Part shown: positions 46,606 to 57,870 of the stretch, piece by piece | How positions within the stretch are numbered: the stretch's first letter is position 1 | Layout: every line of letters starts with the position of its first letter | Assembly (NCBI RefSeq): GCF_041146395.1 | Contig: NC_091000.1 | Coordinates: 16,010,501 to 16,074,500, forward strand | DNA length: 64,000 nt | From: Eulemur rufifrons | Taxonomy: Eukaryota; Chordata; Mammalia; Primates; Lemuridae | Direction of reading: 5' to 3' | The notes under the pieces: model-generated | The model's database searches: none | What the model was told of the DNA's origin: nothing | Seen by the model: the letters and a program-made list of their open reading frames with translations, nothing else | Program-made: the position numbers and the translations under genes

Positions 46606-46702
46606 TTTAGTATCAAACTGTGAAACGGCTTTGTGAGCATGCAAAGCAGCCATTCATCTTAGAGGAGGGAAGGCAACTGAGCCCAGCTGCACAGAGCACT
46701 TC
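46606..46702 (+). repeat. Dispersed 97-bp duplication, copy 2
   Basis: Begins 'tttagtatcaaactgtgaaacgg' and ends 'gcacttc'. It aligns without gaps to 45679-45775. It abuts the hAT-like fragment on its left, so it may have been pasted into or next to that element. Confidence 0.9.
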
Positions 46703-46914
46703 GTTTATTGTAACACAGGCCTACGAATGAGATGAATGGAACTCTTTGGGAGGCAGCTAACATTTTGCTCATTTGAGGGTCGAAGTTAGTTCCCGGTAGA
46801 ATCAGAGCAATCACACAAGTCCACCTATGAAAACAACCCTCAGCCGCGCTGCCGCACGTCCACAGGTGCCGTCCGGATTGGGCTGCCGTTTGCTAACACC
46901 TGATCTAGACTCAT

Positions 46915-47065
46915 CTGCATATTTTATAAATAAGGGATCTGACTCTCAGAGATTTAGGGATTGCCCAGATTCACAGATCTTGTGGAAATGGGACAAGCAC
47001 TTGATCTCACCTGGACATTTGTGTCCTGACTCCAGGACAATTCTGTCACGTTTAAAGTTTGAGAT
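46915..47065 (-). mobile_element. MIR SINE, antisense
   Basis: 'catctgcatattttataaataaggg' then 'tctcagagatttagggattgcccagattcac' follows the antisense MIR core order. Confidence 0.55.
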
Positions 47066-47084
47066 TGACTGTGCTACTACTTCA

Positions 47085-47345
47085 TTTTAAGTGTCAATTT
47101 GTCTAGGCCAAGGTGCCCAGATATGTGGTCAAACATAAACACGTTCTGTTTCCGGGAGGGTGTTTTGGGATGAGATTAGTACCTAAATCAGGGGACGTGT
47201 ATGAAGCAGATGACCCTCCATAATGCAGATGGGTCTCATCCAATCTGACGAAGGCCTGAATGGAACAAAAACTCCCTCCACCCATCACAGAGGGATTCTG
47301 GCCTTTAGACTAGAATTGCAACATAGGCCTTTTCCTGTCTCTCCA
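47085..47345 (+). mobile_element. LTR-like repeat of the TGTCAACTTGACTGGGC family, 5' part
   Basis: 'aagtgtcaatttgtctaggccaaggtgcccag', 'gtggtcaaacat', 'gggagggtgttttgggatgagattag' and 'gaaggcctgaatggaacaaaaac' belong to the same family as 54262-54775. It is truncated on the right near the L1 insertion. I recognise the repeat but not its name with certainty. Confidence 0.6.
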
Positions 47346-47366
47346 TCCTGGTGGTCTTCGAATTTG

Positions 47367-47667
47367 TTTTTTTATTATTAATTTTTTTTATTTCAGCATA
47401 TTATGGGGGTACAAAAGTTTAGGTTACATATAATGCCCTTGTCCCCCCTCCCCCCCAAATCAGAGCTTCAAGCGTGTCCATCCCCTAGACGGTGCACATC
47501 GTACTCATTATGTATGTATATACCCATCCCCTCCCCCACACACATCTGCCCGACAACCGATTAATGTTATTCCTAAATGTGCTCTTAGGTGAGGATCAGT
47601 GAAACCAATTTGATGGTGAGCACATGTGGTGCTTGTTTTTCCATTCTTGGGATACTTCACTGTGTGG
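47367..47667 (-). mobile_element. 5'-truncated L1, lemur-type 3'UTR, antisense
   Basis: The plus strand starts with an A/T tail (tttttttattatt), then 'tttcagcatattatgggggtacaaaagtt', the complement of the lemur L1 3' terminus. It includes a C-run 'cccccctcccccccaaat' and ends around 'ttgggatacttcactgtg'. Only about 300 bp of 3'UTR were inserted. The good match to the family suggests a lineage-specific, fairly recent event. Confidence 0.8.
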
Positions 47668-47669
47668 AA

Positions 47670-47965
47670 TTAAAAGATCTCAAAGTCCTTTTTATGAACT
47701 GCATTTATGGGGAAAAAATAGCCCTTCGTATAAAGTTCCATCTCAGGGACATAGAACATACGCACTGCGGGGGGAGGCATTTGAGAATACCAGCAAATAT
47801 TGTTTGCTAGAAAGTCTGTGCATCTCTGCAATGTAATCACTCCTTAAATCTCCTTCACATCTCTGTGCATCTTTGCCACGGGCAAGTGGGGTTCTATGGG
47901 AAAATCAAGGAAAGGGGTGGAATTTTTTATCTGGGTAGATGTCATGCAGAAGAGTGTTAGCACAC
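47670..47965. other. Unique noncoding DNA
   Basis: No gene recognised between the L1 piece and the Alu. Confidence 0.45.
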
Positions 47966-47980
47966 ATAAGAAAATGATAT

Positions 47981-48358
47981 AGGACCAGGTGTGGTGGCTC
48001 ACGCCTGTAATCCTAGCACTCTGGGAGGCCGAGGTGGGAGGATTGCTGGAGGTCAGAAGTTCGAGACCAGCCTCAGCAAGAGTGAGACCCCATCTCTGCT
48101 AAAAAAAAAAAAAAAAAAAAGTAGAAAAAAATTAGCCAGGCAGCTAAAAATAGAAAAAATTAGCCGGGCATGGTGGTGCATGCCTGTAGTCCCAGCTACT
48201 CGGGAGGCTGAGGCAGTAGGATCGCTTGAGCCCAGGAGTTTGAGGTTGCTGTGAGCTAGGCTGACGCCACTGCACTCTAGCCCAGGCAACAGGGTGAGAT
48301 GAAAACAAAAAGAAAGAAAAGACAGAGAGAAAAGAAAGAGAGAGAGGAAGGAAGGAAG
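47981..48358 (+). mobile_element. Lemur-type Alu SINE with an internal duplication and a GA-rich tail
   Basis: It has the Alu left monomer, an A-run of about 20 at 48101-48120, then 'agaaaaaaattagccagg' repeated almost at once as 'agaaaaaattagccggg', and the strepsirrhine right monomer. The tail is 'aaaacaaaaagaaagaaaag' and further aaag/gaag units to 48358. Target duplication 'aagaaaatgata' lies at 47968-47979 and 48359-48370. Confidence 0.94.
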
Positions 48359-48370
48359 AAGAAAATGATA

Positions 48371-48807
48371 GCTCAGCACCTACAGGAAGTGGCAGGCTTG
48401 TTAGGCCTCCCTTATCCAGAGCACAGGAACAGGAAACCCCGCTGATATCTGGATACATATAAAGCATTCATTCATTCGGCAACCAGCACCACAACTACTG
48501 TCACCCGCAGCCAGATCAGAGAATGTATCACTACGGCACTTCCTTCTCAGGCGACAAAAGCCTTCCTTGAGGAGACAAGCTTTGAGGCCCTGTGAGTCCA
48601 GCTCCCACTTAGTCATCATGCCCAGAACCAACAGCTTTTGTTGACTGATCTGAAATCCCTTCATCACAATTACTAGAAATAGCCTCTAACCCAAAGAGGG
48701 TGCATCCTCTTCCCAAAGCCAAACTGCCTGGTATTTTCCAAGCCCAGACTAGAAACCAGCTGTCCTGCCACTCACCCAATGCATGTTTCGCCACACATGC
48801 TGCCTGG

Positions 48808-48810
<3 letters not shown>
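48371..48810. other. Unique noncoding DNA ending at a poly-A run
   Basis: No gene recognised. It runs into an A27 tract (48812-48838), which could be the tail of a retroposed sequence. I could not identify a source transcript in the preceding 400 bases and found no flanking duplication. Confidence 0.4.

Positions 48811-48811
<1 letters not shown>

Positions 48812-48838
<27 letters not shown>
48812..48838. repeat. Poly-A run (27 A)
   Basis: An uninterrupted A tract following 'gcctggctt'. Its origin is unknown. Confidence 0.95.
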
Positions 48839-49137
48839 CTCAAAATCTAGGAGAAGAAAGTGAAACAAGACCCCCTGGCAAGGTCGGGCAAGGGGCTTTG
48901 CAGCCAAGCCGGACTGGGGCCGGGGTAAGGAAGACATCGTGTGGAAAGGCTGCCATCGTCCCCCGAGGAGACAAGAAGATTTGCAGCAGCTGCCTCGTAA
49001 GAACCAGCTGCGGAGAAGCCACCTCGGAGGTGAGCAGGCCTGGAGGGGGAAGCTGCAGACGGAGAGAGGAGGGAGGGGCCCAGCCCCCCAGTGAGAGAAG
49101 GAAACCACAGGGTCTGCCAGTCTCTGTCTGGCTGAAC

Positions 49138-49668
49138 CCCCCTCGGGAAGCCTCATACTGCCTGTGTGGGGGCCAAGGGAAAGCCTCCCCTTCAGCCTCT
49201 GAAAAGCCAACTCACAAAAGGAGATTTATAGGAGAGGTGGCACACAAATTTATTAACATGCACACGGGGAAGAACCACAGAGCAATTGCCCCAACCCCGC
49301 AGTGGGAATCAGAGGTGTGTATCCCATCTTCAGATCACCCAAAGAAAGGGCGCTTGGATCCTGGCAGAACAGGTTATGGGAGCAGGAGCAGAGGAGGCCT
49401 GGCTAGCAGAGGGGGTCTTGTCAGGGAGACAACACCTCACAGGGAGCAGCCCCCAGAGAGAGCAGATGGTAACTGTTTCTTCAGACCTTTCAAGGTGTCA
49501 GACTCTCAGTTAATCTTTTCTAGCTCTGGACGAGTGAGGGCCTCAGAGACAGCCTGGCTGCACCAGTGCAGATTCGCTACAGATGCAAATCTCCTCCACA
49601 AAAGGCAGTCAGCTTGCCGCCTCTCTGAACAGCCATCTCAAAATATGCCAAAGTATATTTTCAGGTGA
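49138..49668 (-). mobile_element. Probable ERVL-type LTR, antisense
   Basis: 'ggagatttataggagaggtggcacacaaatttattaacatgcacac' and 'aaatatgccaaagtatatttt' fit an antisense ERVL LTR with structure like 61045-61615. The longest frame in the window (48898-49668, plus strand, 256 codons) runs from GC-rich unique DNA into this repeat. It has no recognisable domain and is not called as a gene. Boundaries are approximate. Confidence 0.45.
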
Positions 49669-49689
49669 GCGATTTTGGTTTCCCTCCCC

Positions 49690-52600
49690 TGTGAAGGCGC
49701 ATGGTTCTCATACAAACTCACGAGAGAATGCGGCTAATGGCGCAGTTGAGCACTGAATGCTCCGTCCTGGGCTGTCTTTGATCTGATCTCGATATTTAAG
49801 GGGTTCTCCATGGCCTTTTCTGATGTGGCGTAAAATGTTGAGGTCCTATCACCAGAGCTGAATTGGGTCTTTCTAGAAACCAACTTTACTTTCAAACCTG
49901 AGAATATTTATAACAAAGCAGATCAAGAGATAATCTACCTCATTATCTTGAAATTTTTGAGGCATCCTAGACAAATGTCTATTTTAAAGTTTTCCTTTTG
50001 CCTTATTTCCCTAAGTATGTCCTTTCTAAATCATGAAATCAAGAGCAATCTAAAAAAAAGTGTTTTAAATCTATAGTAGAAAGAAGCTCTAATAAAGGTC
50101 TAGTGAATAAATTATTGCTTTTGAAGTGTTTAGAACTTTGAGAGCGATGTCACAGGTTTTCAGACCCCACTATGTCATTTCCATAAGGATGAGGTGAAGT
50201 ACATCCTTCTTTTAGTTTTTCCAAAAGTTTGGAAACTTATACAAGATCAGAAATTTCATGTCGACTGTTCCTGAGAACATTAATAACAAAAAACAAAGCA
50301 ATTTTTTTTAAATTTGTGATACTGGTTTGTAAACATAAGACAGCATACTTCTGGACATTATTTAGATATTAACTTAACATGTTATGAACTAGAAAATGCC
50401 AGCATTGAATCTGGACGTTTTTGACTTTTTTTCCCCTCATCTTTTTAAAGATTAAACCACAGAATTTTATTCTCTTCTATTCCCTCTAGGGAAAGCAATC
50501 TGCCAGTGCTTTTCTGAATGATGCTAACAATATAAAGAAATATCGAAAACAATTAGAGGAAAATGGCACTTTGAACTTAGTAGAAAGTATACATCAACTC
50601 TCACAGGAATTCTCAGAAATAGTATTAAAATTTTGGTCATTTCATTTTTCAGCAAGCAGAACAGCATGTAGTTATTTATTGAGTGCACTTTGCAGGGGGC
50701 ATAAAAAGCACACAAAAGGCTTCTTTTGTTTATGATATGGATTTGCACTGTGTTCAGGAGGTTTTCTTCTGGCTGCTTCATCATAGTTTGTCCAAACTTC
50801 TTGTAGGAAGCAACGGGGTCTCTACTTAAGCCTCTTGTGAACAGTTCCGCCCGGCCAAGGTCATGTTGCTTTTCCCCTGAGAATCAGAGCCCTGTGGATC
50901 CTATTCTGCCTGTTCTTCCCCCGGCCTCCTGTTCTTTCAGCAGGGCAGATGCCTCCCAGAAGGAAGGCAGATGCCAGGACTGTGGGGGCTCTAGAGCAGT
51001 GGCAGCCAAGCTGCAGGAGCGGGGAAGAGGCGGCTTTGCACAGCCCGCGCCCCACACGATGATGACTTTAATGTAAGGAACGATGCACACCGTGAATGTG
51101 GAAAACCATCCAGGCTGAAAGAGGAGGCTGCACAGCCAGGGAGCGCTGCCAAGCATTTGCGAGCTCTCTCCTCTGCGGACAGACAGCTGGCCGGCTCATT
51201 ATTCCGCCTTTTCTGCTGTTGGCAACGTGCCACCAGCGGAATGTTGTGCCCTGAAGGCTTCTGAGGTCTCTGCTGAGATGGGGGTCCCAGAACAAGCCCC
51301 TGAAGTTTTTGCCTAGTCCCCCCAGACTCAAAGTCAGTTGTGCAGATTTCTCAGGCTGACTCAAGCCTTAGGGAAATGTCATATTTGTGCACTATTAATT
51401 TTCTTTTTAAAAAATCATATTTACCAGAGCTATCCTGACCAATTTAGAATAAACCTTGGACTTCAGGTCATCGGGCACTAGGAGTCTGAGTATTTCTTCT
51501 GTTCAGATTCAAATCAAATAATAATGTCCTGGCACCATGTCTTTGTGAAGAAGCCGGTAAGAAACCCGGGTCTTCAGGCGGACCTAGCACTGGGGAGCCG
51601 CAAGATGCTGCAGCAAAGTCTCTGTGTTTCAGTTTTCTCCTCCTCAAAAGATGAAAAATAATATCATACCCCCTTCCCCATTTCACGGGATGCTAAAATT
51701 TAACATATATCATAGTGTTTCTGTTTACAAGAAAAAGGCAGGATAGTGAAGTAGCTAAAGGGCTCCTGCTCCCAACACAATTGTAAGCTCCCAACACAAC
51801 CAGGGCAGACGTGGCAAACAGACGTCATACACTGACGTTAGTGTCAGACAAGATCAGTTGCTGTGCCTGGAACACTGCGGTAACCCAATGTGTCAGCCAT
51901 TAGAGCTGTCCACAAATACCGAGTTTCTCCTTCCAGTCACATAATAAAATTGCATTCCCTACATTTGAGGATTTGTACCCAGGCTTTGTTTTATCTGGGT
52001 ATAGGAAAGAGATAACAGGCTTTGAAGCAAGAGATTATTCCCTGCAGTTCCCAAGGCAGGGAGCACACCCTCCACCCAGGGCTGCCCGGGAGGTACCAGG
52101 GCTGGTCGGGAGGCGAGGGTGAGGGGACAGTGTGGACACAAGCCTTTCCTACTACAGTGGTGGGAAATGGTTAGGAGGGGACGTCCCTTACTGGGCGGGA
52201 AACAAATCACAGATGTTGGATTAGTGGTTGCAGGGTTTGTCTTATGACTTCCATACTACCTCAGAACTCAGACTGAGGGGGTGGCATAAATAACTTAGAT
52301 TGTTGGCTTGTCCCTGGGATTAACAGATGCCAAATAATCAATGACAAAATCTAAAAAAGCGTTTAGAGCACCCCACCTTGTGATGACTGTCCATGCAACA
52401 ATTCAGGCATGAGTCACAAGTGGAAGCGACATGTGTCACTTCCTGGGGAAGGACGAGTGCGGGGGTCACCACACCCCCATCCCCTGCCACAGTGGCCAGG
52501 AAAGTGCACTGTGAGAAGGTGCCTTCATCCACCTGCATTCCCGAGTGACCAGGCAGTGCAGAGTCCTTGCAGACCGATGTTGGAGGTGCAGCCTGAGCGA

Positions 52601-54250
52601 GGAGCCTGCTTTGGGGTTAGGGCACCCAGTTATTAGGAATGTTTATTCCACAGCAAACCCCAGCCGATCCCGACTAGAAGGACTTTGCCCTGGGGGTGGG
52701 GGTTCAAACACTTTGGAAGTAGGACTATGGGCCTCTGCGCCCGTCCCACACTCCCTGCGCCTCCTAGAGCCACTCCTCACTTGGCTATAAAATGTGGCTC
52801 ACGTGGCTCCAGTTCCCAAGGACAGCCCCTCGGAGACATAAGCAGGGAGATGGAAACGAGTCTGTTCCCCTTCCCCTTTCTGGTCCCTACTAGTTGTGAC
52901 ACGAGACAGGTATATGTAAATGAATATCATTAGATAGATTCACGACGCAGGGCAGGCTACCTACCTACAGCACTCGGGCAGCTACAGCCAGTCCAGAGTC
53001 CATGAGGGTGGCAGTGAAGTCTCTACCCTGGTTCCCTGGGTCTCAAATAACCATTTCCCCAAAGTGGAGAAATTCAGGATAGAATAACGCTTGGGCAGAG
53101 GAGGGGAATGGCGGGGCCTCGGAGTGCAGTACATGGCGGCTGCAATTATATCGAGCCCTAAAGAACTCTCCAGGGCAGGCTTTGCTGCTCCTGTTTTCCT
53201 CAAACTGCTCAGGATAGAGCAAAGCTGCCAGTCAGGGCTGCAGCCTGCACCAGCTACGCGCACGTCTGCCACACTTGGTGGGACAAGCGCATATGAATGT
53301 CTTCCAAAGCGGGGGAACAGTCACTCTCAAGGACCACACACAATAAATGCTTCTCCCAACTGCCTCCTCCCTGCACGGCAGCTCCCTCCTCCATGGAGTC
53401 AGTGAGTCCGCACTAGCATGCAGAATGGTGTTTGGCTTCTTCCTGCTTTCAGAAAATAAGAAAAGAATATGAGAAATGCCGCCTCTCCCAGAGATACACA
53501 AAAGGGACACTCTCAGGTGGCATCTAGGGAAAGGAGACAGGGTGGCCTGTTATTCCAATTACACATGCATTGAAACAATTATCACTTTCACACTTACTGT
53601 GCTTTGACACCCCCAAGCCACCATTTGGATGTCTACTTCCTTATCGCAGACATTGTCATTACTACTGGTGAAACCACCACCAACCCCAAAGAGGTAAAAA
53701 TCCTGGCCTAGACCGGGGCAGCAGGAGGTTCTATTTACTGAATCATGAGCCTCACATACCTGTCTTTCTCCCTCCAAAGGGAACAACCCTCCCCCTGCCC
53801 CTGCTGTCGTGGGGGTGCCCTTCCAGCCTTTCCTTGCCTCCCAGTAGCAGGGGTTCTTGACCAGGTGGCCAGCTGGGTGTTTCACAAAGCCCTGTGTGCA
53901 CGTAAACATGGGCTTCTCTGATGGTTCAGTCATCGATTGCCAGCATGATGCTGAGTGACAGTCATAAACCTCAGTGGCATGTGACAGTGAACTTGCATTG
54001 CCGATGTGTCTGGGTGCTCAGCTCAGAGGCTCTACTCATCTTGGCTGGGCTGGGGCTGCTGGCTGCCAGCAGACATGGGATGGCCTCGGCTGGGGCAACT
54101 GGGGTGAGCTAGCTCAGTTCCAGGGGTCTCCCATCAGACAGCAGTTTGGCCGGCGCTGTTCTCACAGTGATCGCAGAGGGAAACTGGCCCAGCGGCCCCT
54201 GAGTCTTTCAAGACACCACTTGCATCAGATCTGCTAACATCCCACTGGCC
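49690..54250. other. Unique noncoding DNA, GC-richer from 50820
   Basis: 49690-50800 is AT-rich. From about 50820 to 51250 the sequence is GC-richer with scattered CpG (for example 'gaggcggctttgcacagcccgcgcc' around 51027), too weak to call a CpG island by eye. 51900-54250 is moderately GC-rich, with many overlapping frames on both strands but no domain and no exon pattern. Confidence 0.45.
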
Positions 54251-54261
54251 AAAGCAAATCA

Positions 54262-54775
54262 CGTGGTATCATGGTTAATTTTATGTCAACTTGACTGGGC
54301 CACAGGGTGCCCGGGTATTTGGTCAGACATTATTCTGGGTGTGCTATGAGGGTATTTCTGGATGCGACTGACGTTTGAATTGGCAGACTGAGTACAGCGG
54401 GCTGCCCTCCCCAGGGAGTGGGCCGCAGCCAGCTCGGTGAAGGCCTGACTGGAACAAGTGAAAGGCAACTCCTCCTGCTTGATTGCTGGGACATTGTTTT
54501 CTGTTTTGTTTTGTTTTTGTTTAATTTTCCTGCCTTTGGACTTGAACTGAAACATCAGCTTTTCCTGGAGAGTCTGCCAGCATTTGGACTGGAACCATCA
54601 GCTCCCTGGGGTCTCCGGCTTGCTGACACATCTCAGGAATTCTTAGCTTCCATAATCACATGAACCAGTTCCTTATAATATACATTTATAAATAATATTA
54701 TAAAGAATAACATATATATACGTGTGTATATATATATGTCTCCTATTATTTCTGTTTTTCTGGGAAACCTTAACA
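54262..54775 (+). mobile_element. LTR-like repeat of the TGTCAACTTGACTGGGC family
   Basis: Starts near 'ggttaattttatgtcaacttgactgggcc', continues with 'acattattctgggtgtgctatgagggtatttctgg' and 'gcagactgagtacagc', and ends with 'cataatcacatgaaccagttcc' and 'ttctgggaaaccttaacaaa'. It is longer than the related piece at 47085-47345. An AT microsatellite (54709-54738) has expanded in its 3' part. Confidence 0.7.
54709..54738. repeat. (TA)n-rich microsatellite
   Basis: 'catatatatacgtgtgtatatatatatg' within the LTR-like repeat. Confidence 0.9.
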
Positions 54776-54859
54776 AATTCATAGGGCTAAGCCCAAAGTC
54801 AAACTGGGGTCCTCTATAAAATTACATGGCAAAGGCTGCAGATCAGGAAACAGTAAAGA

Positions 54860-55150
54860 ATTGGGTCATATTTGCAGTTATGTGCTTGAGGCAAGATGTA
54901 AAGAAGGAGCTGGAGTTATTGAGATAAAGAAGAAGAAACAGTGTTCCAGGCAGGCGCAGTGTCTAGCACGTACAAAGGCCTTGTATCTGGGACAAAGGAA
55001 AGAGACCACAAGGGATGGAAGGAAAAGCAGTGTGACTGGAGCAGAGTAGCTCGTGAAAGATGAGGCCGGATGAAACAGGCAGGAGCAGCTCGTACAGGGC
55101 CTGGAGGACAATTTAAGGAATTTGGGCTTTATCCAAAGAGAAAAGGCAAG
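54860..55150 (+). mobile_element. Ancient interspersed repeat fragment
   Basis: 'agaagaagaaacagtgttccaggcagg', 'acgtacaaaggccttgtatc', 'tacagggcctggaggac' and 'aaggaatttgggctttatcc' match a widespread old mammalian repeat, but I cannot name the family safely. Confidence 0.5.
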
Positions 55151-55259
55151 ACATTGAAGGTTTGCAAGCTGCGGCTATTCTCCCTACCACAAGACCTCAG
55201 TCACCTACCCACCCAGCAAAGAAGCGAGCTAGCTGCTTTGGGGGCAGCTCATTCCACCT

Positions 55260-56460
55260 GAGAAAGAGCAAATGCACTTTTTAACTTTGGCCACAAAACA
55301 CACACTTCACTAAAATATCCCCACTCCATGCTTACCGTGCCTCCCGACCTGCAATCTTCTCCAAGCCATTCTTATCCTCTGAAACAGTGAGAGATGCCAA
55401 CAGACACTCAGGGGAAGAGGACAAAGAGCTTGGGCTTCAGGGGAAGATTCCGTAGGAGTCTCAGCTGTGCCACAAATTGTGACAATGAGCGCGTCACCAA
55501 GCTTTCTCTTTTACCTCTCCTTACATGCAACAAGGCAGCTCACCCCTGCGGCCAGAAATAGATCCTTGCTCAAGGTGGCGGCGGACGGAATCCCGGGCAA
55601 ATTGATAATCCATGCAAGGAAATTTTTAATTATTATAGTCCTTCTCTGGTAATTGGATCACGTTTTCCCTGTGATCTGAGTTTCTGTTCCGAATTTTAAC
55701 TTGTGGGAGAGAAAAAGTCCTTGAAAGTCCTATGACTCATTGGCAAAATAAGAAAATGCCAATGAAATATGAGAAACACAGAAAGAAATTAAAAGACATT
55801 AAAAATCTATTGTCTCTCCTGCACTCCAAAGTAATTTTTAAATGGTAATTACACCTTTGAAGAGTATCTAATTAGTATGAAAAAGAACTTTGGCTGAATG
55901 TAGAGCTCTTCATCTGACTTCAATTGATACACAGTGATAATATTCGAGACTCATTTCCACAGCTTTTATCGCTTGACTGAGCACTGCTCTGTCCCTAAAG
56001 TTTAAAAGGATTTTCCAATCTTTTGCTTATCAGAAGCTGAGCAGAGGACCTGTCATGGCTTATGGAGGTAACAGAGCAGGTAAAACTATATTTAAGTGCC
56101 CCGTGGAAAGCGCTGTCAAGTCCAGGCTATATCAAGGTTACGGTTTGTGGTAGAACAAGGATCTAAGCCCCAAACCTCCAAAAAGAAAGTTTCTAGTCTC
56201 TTCTCATCTAGATCATCCCATAGCATCTGGTGGTTCCTTTGAGGGGCCCACTGGCACCCTGTAAGAACCATCTTCGTCACCCTCATCACCAATAACAAAA
56301 CACACTTAGGGCTCACGGTGTGCTTGGCTTCGTGTTAAGTGCTACTGCAGATAAACGATGCGCACTGTGAAATAGTTTCAGAAAAAGACATGTGTGGTCT
56401 CTCTCAAGGAAATGCCCAAATGGTCTAACTAGCTTATTAAGCAGAATCATTCATTACGAA
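55260..56460. other. Unique noncoding DNA with AT-rich, homeodomain-motif-rich segment
   Basis: No repeat family recognised. 55600-56060 has many TAATT/AATTA words, for example 55627-55634, 55645-55655 and 55845-55872, in non-repetitive sequence. That is the usual look of a developmental conserved noncoding element, though by itself this is weak evidence. Confidence 0.4.
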
Positions 56461-56794
56461 TCTATTAGATTTGCTTAAAACACACCATACATTGCCACTG
56501 TCGCAGATCCAATGGCAACAGCCCTTTGAACTGAGGCCTATAAGTTGCCTTAATGGGTTACATCAAAATTTTAATGGCCCAGAACTGGGCCACTTACATT
56601 TACTACCGAGACAGATGTTGAGCACTGCTAATGAGAAGCGTGTCAGGTACAGGCTGTATAATGCCCTTCCTTGAAATTCTGGAACTGATACAGATGCCAT
56701 TGTTTAATTTTTGGTCGCATCTTTTCAAAAAAGGGGGATTTTATAACAACCAAGTCAACTGTTTTTCTTCTGCAAGGACTTTCAGATGCATTTC

Positions 56795-57870
56795 CAAGCT
56801 GCTCCCCACTCTCCTCCCCTGCTCACTGCACTCGAGCCACACTGACCTCCTTCATGCTTCTCGGGGCCTTTGCGTCTGTGCAACCGCTGCCTGGAAACGT
56901 GGTGTGAGTCTGGGTCCTCTGAGCAGCACACACCAAAACGGTATTTGACATGCAAGAGAGTACTTGGGAGAAAAGCCTGGAAGGAAAATGGAAGAGGAAG
57001 GAAGGAGGGGAGTTTGGGCAGGAAACGTTTTAAAACGAAGTGTGATTCTAAGACCCTTGGCAAGGCCGATAGTGGAATCCTCCGGCCCCGGCTCCCTGCA
57101 GAGGGGTCCTCGATCTCCCTACCGTGTGTCTGCCTTTGTGTGTCCTGCCCTGCTCAGTCACTGGCAGACAGCGTGGGTTTCAGAGCAGCAGTGGGCCGCC
57201 GGGCAGTTTCCAACAGGAATCACCTCCCCACACCCGTGGAAGAGCTGAAAAGCACCTTGTCACAGCCTTACAAGCTCTGTCTCCGGTTGTCCTCATAACC
57301 AGCTCCCAACCTCCTTGGCTTTCTGCTCCAATATCCCCTCGGAGGGGTCTGCCCTGACCATCCCATGCATTCAGCCCCCTTCTACCGCTTGTTGGTCCCT
57401 TTTCTCTGCTTCATTTATTTTCCACATCAGATACAATACACAGTCGTCCCTTGGTATCCGTGGGGGATGGATTCCAGGACCTTGTGCAGATACCAAACTC
57501 CTCCTCCTCAAATGCTCAAGTCCCTGATATAAAACGGCATAGGATTTGCATATAACCTATGCACACTCTCCCGTACACTTTAGCTCATCTCTGGATTCTA
57601 AGTATAATACCTGATGAAGTGCGAAGGCCATGTAAATATTTGTTGTATTGTATTATCTAGGGAATAATGACAAAGAAAAAAGTCTGTACGTGTTCAATAC
57701 AGATAATTTTTTTCAAAATATTAGGGACCCACAGATACGCTGGGCAGAGTGTGTATTTACTGGTTGATGTAGCAGGTCACCTCCCTTCCCTAGACTGAGA
57801 GCTCCATGAAGGCAAGGACTTGTACACCCCGTCACCTGTCACACTCATACTCATTAGCGCAATTCAGTGT
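56795..57870 (+). mobile_element. L2 LINE, interrupted by MER2
   Basis: The L2 3' region appears as 'gagccacactgacctccttcatgcttctcgg' and 'ggcctttgcgtctgtgcaaccgctgcctgg', resumes near 57280-57435 ('ggggtctgccctgaccatccc'), and continues after MER2 with 'gactgagagctccatgaaggcaagg'. The MER2 insertion at 57441-57755 splits the tail. The 142-codon frame at 56870-57298 begins in L2 and is not supported as a gene. Confidence 0.75.
57441..57755 (+). mobile_element. MER2 (Tigger1-derived) DNA transposon
   Basis: It begins CAGTCGTCCCTTGGTATCCG and ends near 'acccacagatacgctgggcagagtgtgta', the two ends of MER2. About 315 bp, nonautonomous, no transposase. It sits inside an L2 tail, so it is younger than that L2. 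Confidence 0.92.

Noticed and set aside
48898..49668. Longest open frame, 256 codons on the plus strand
   Set aside because: It starts in GC-rich unique DNA and runs into an antisense LTR. Its product is low in hydrophobic structure, has no recognisable domain, and no promoter or splice pattern supports it.
50820..51250. CpG island promoter
   Set aside because: GC-richer with scattered CpG but not dense by eye, and no transcript structure follows on either strand.
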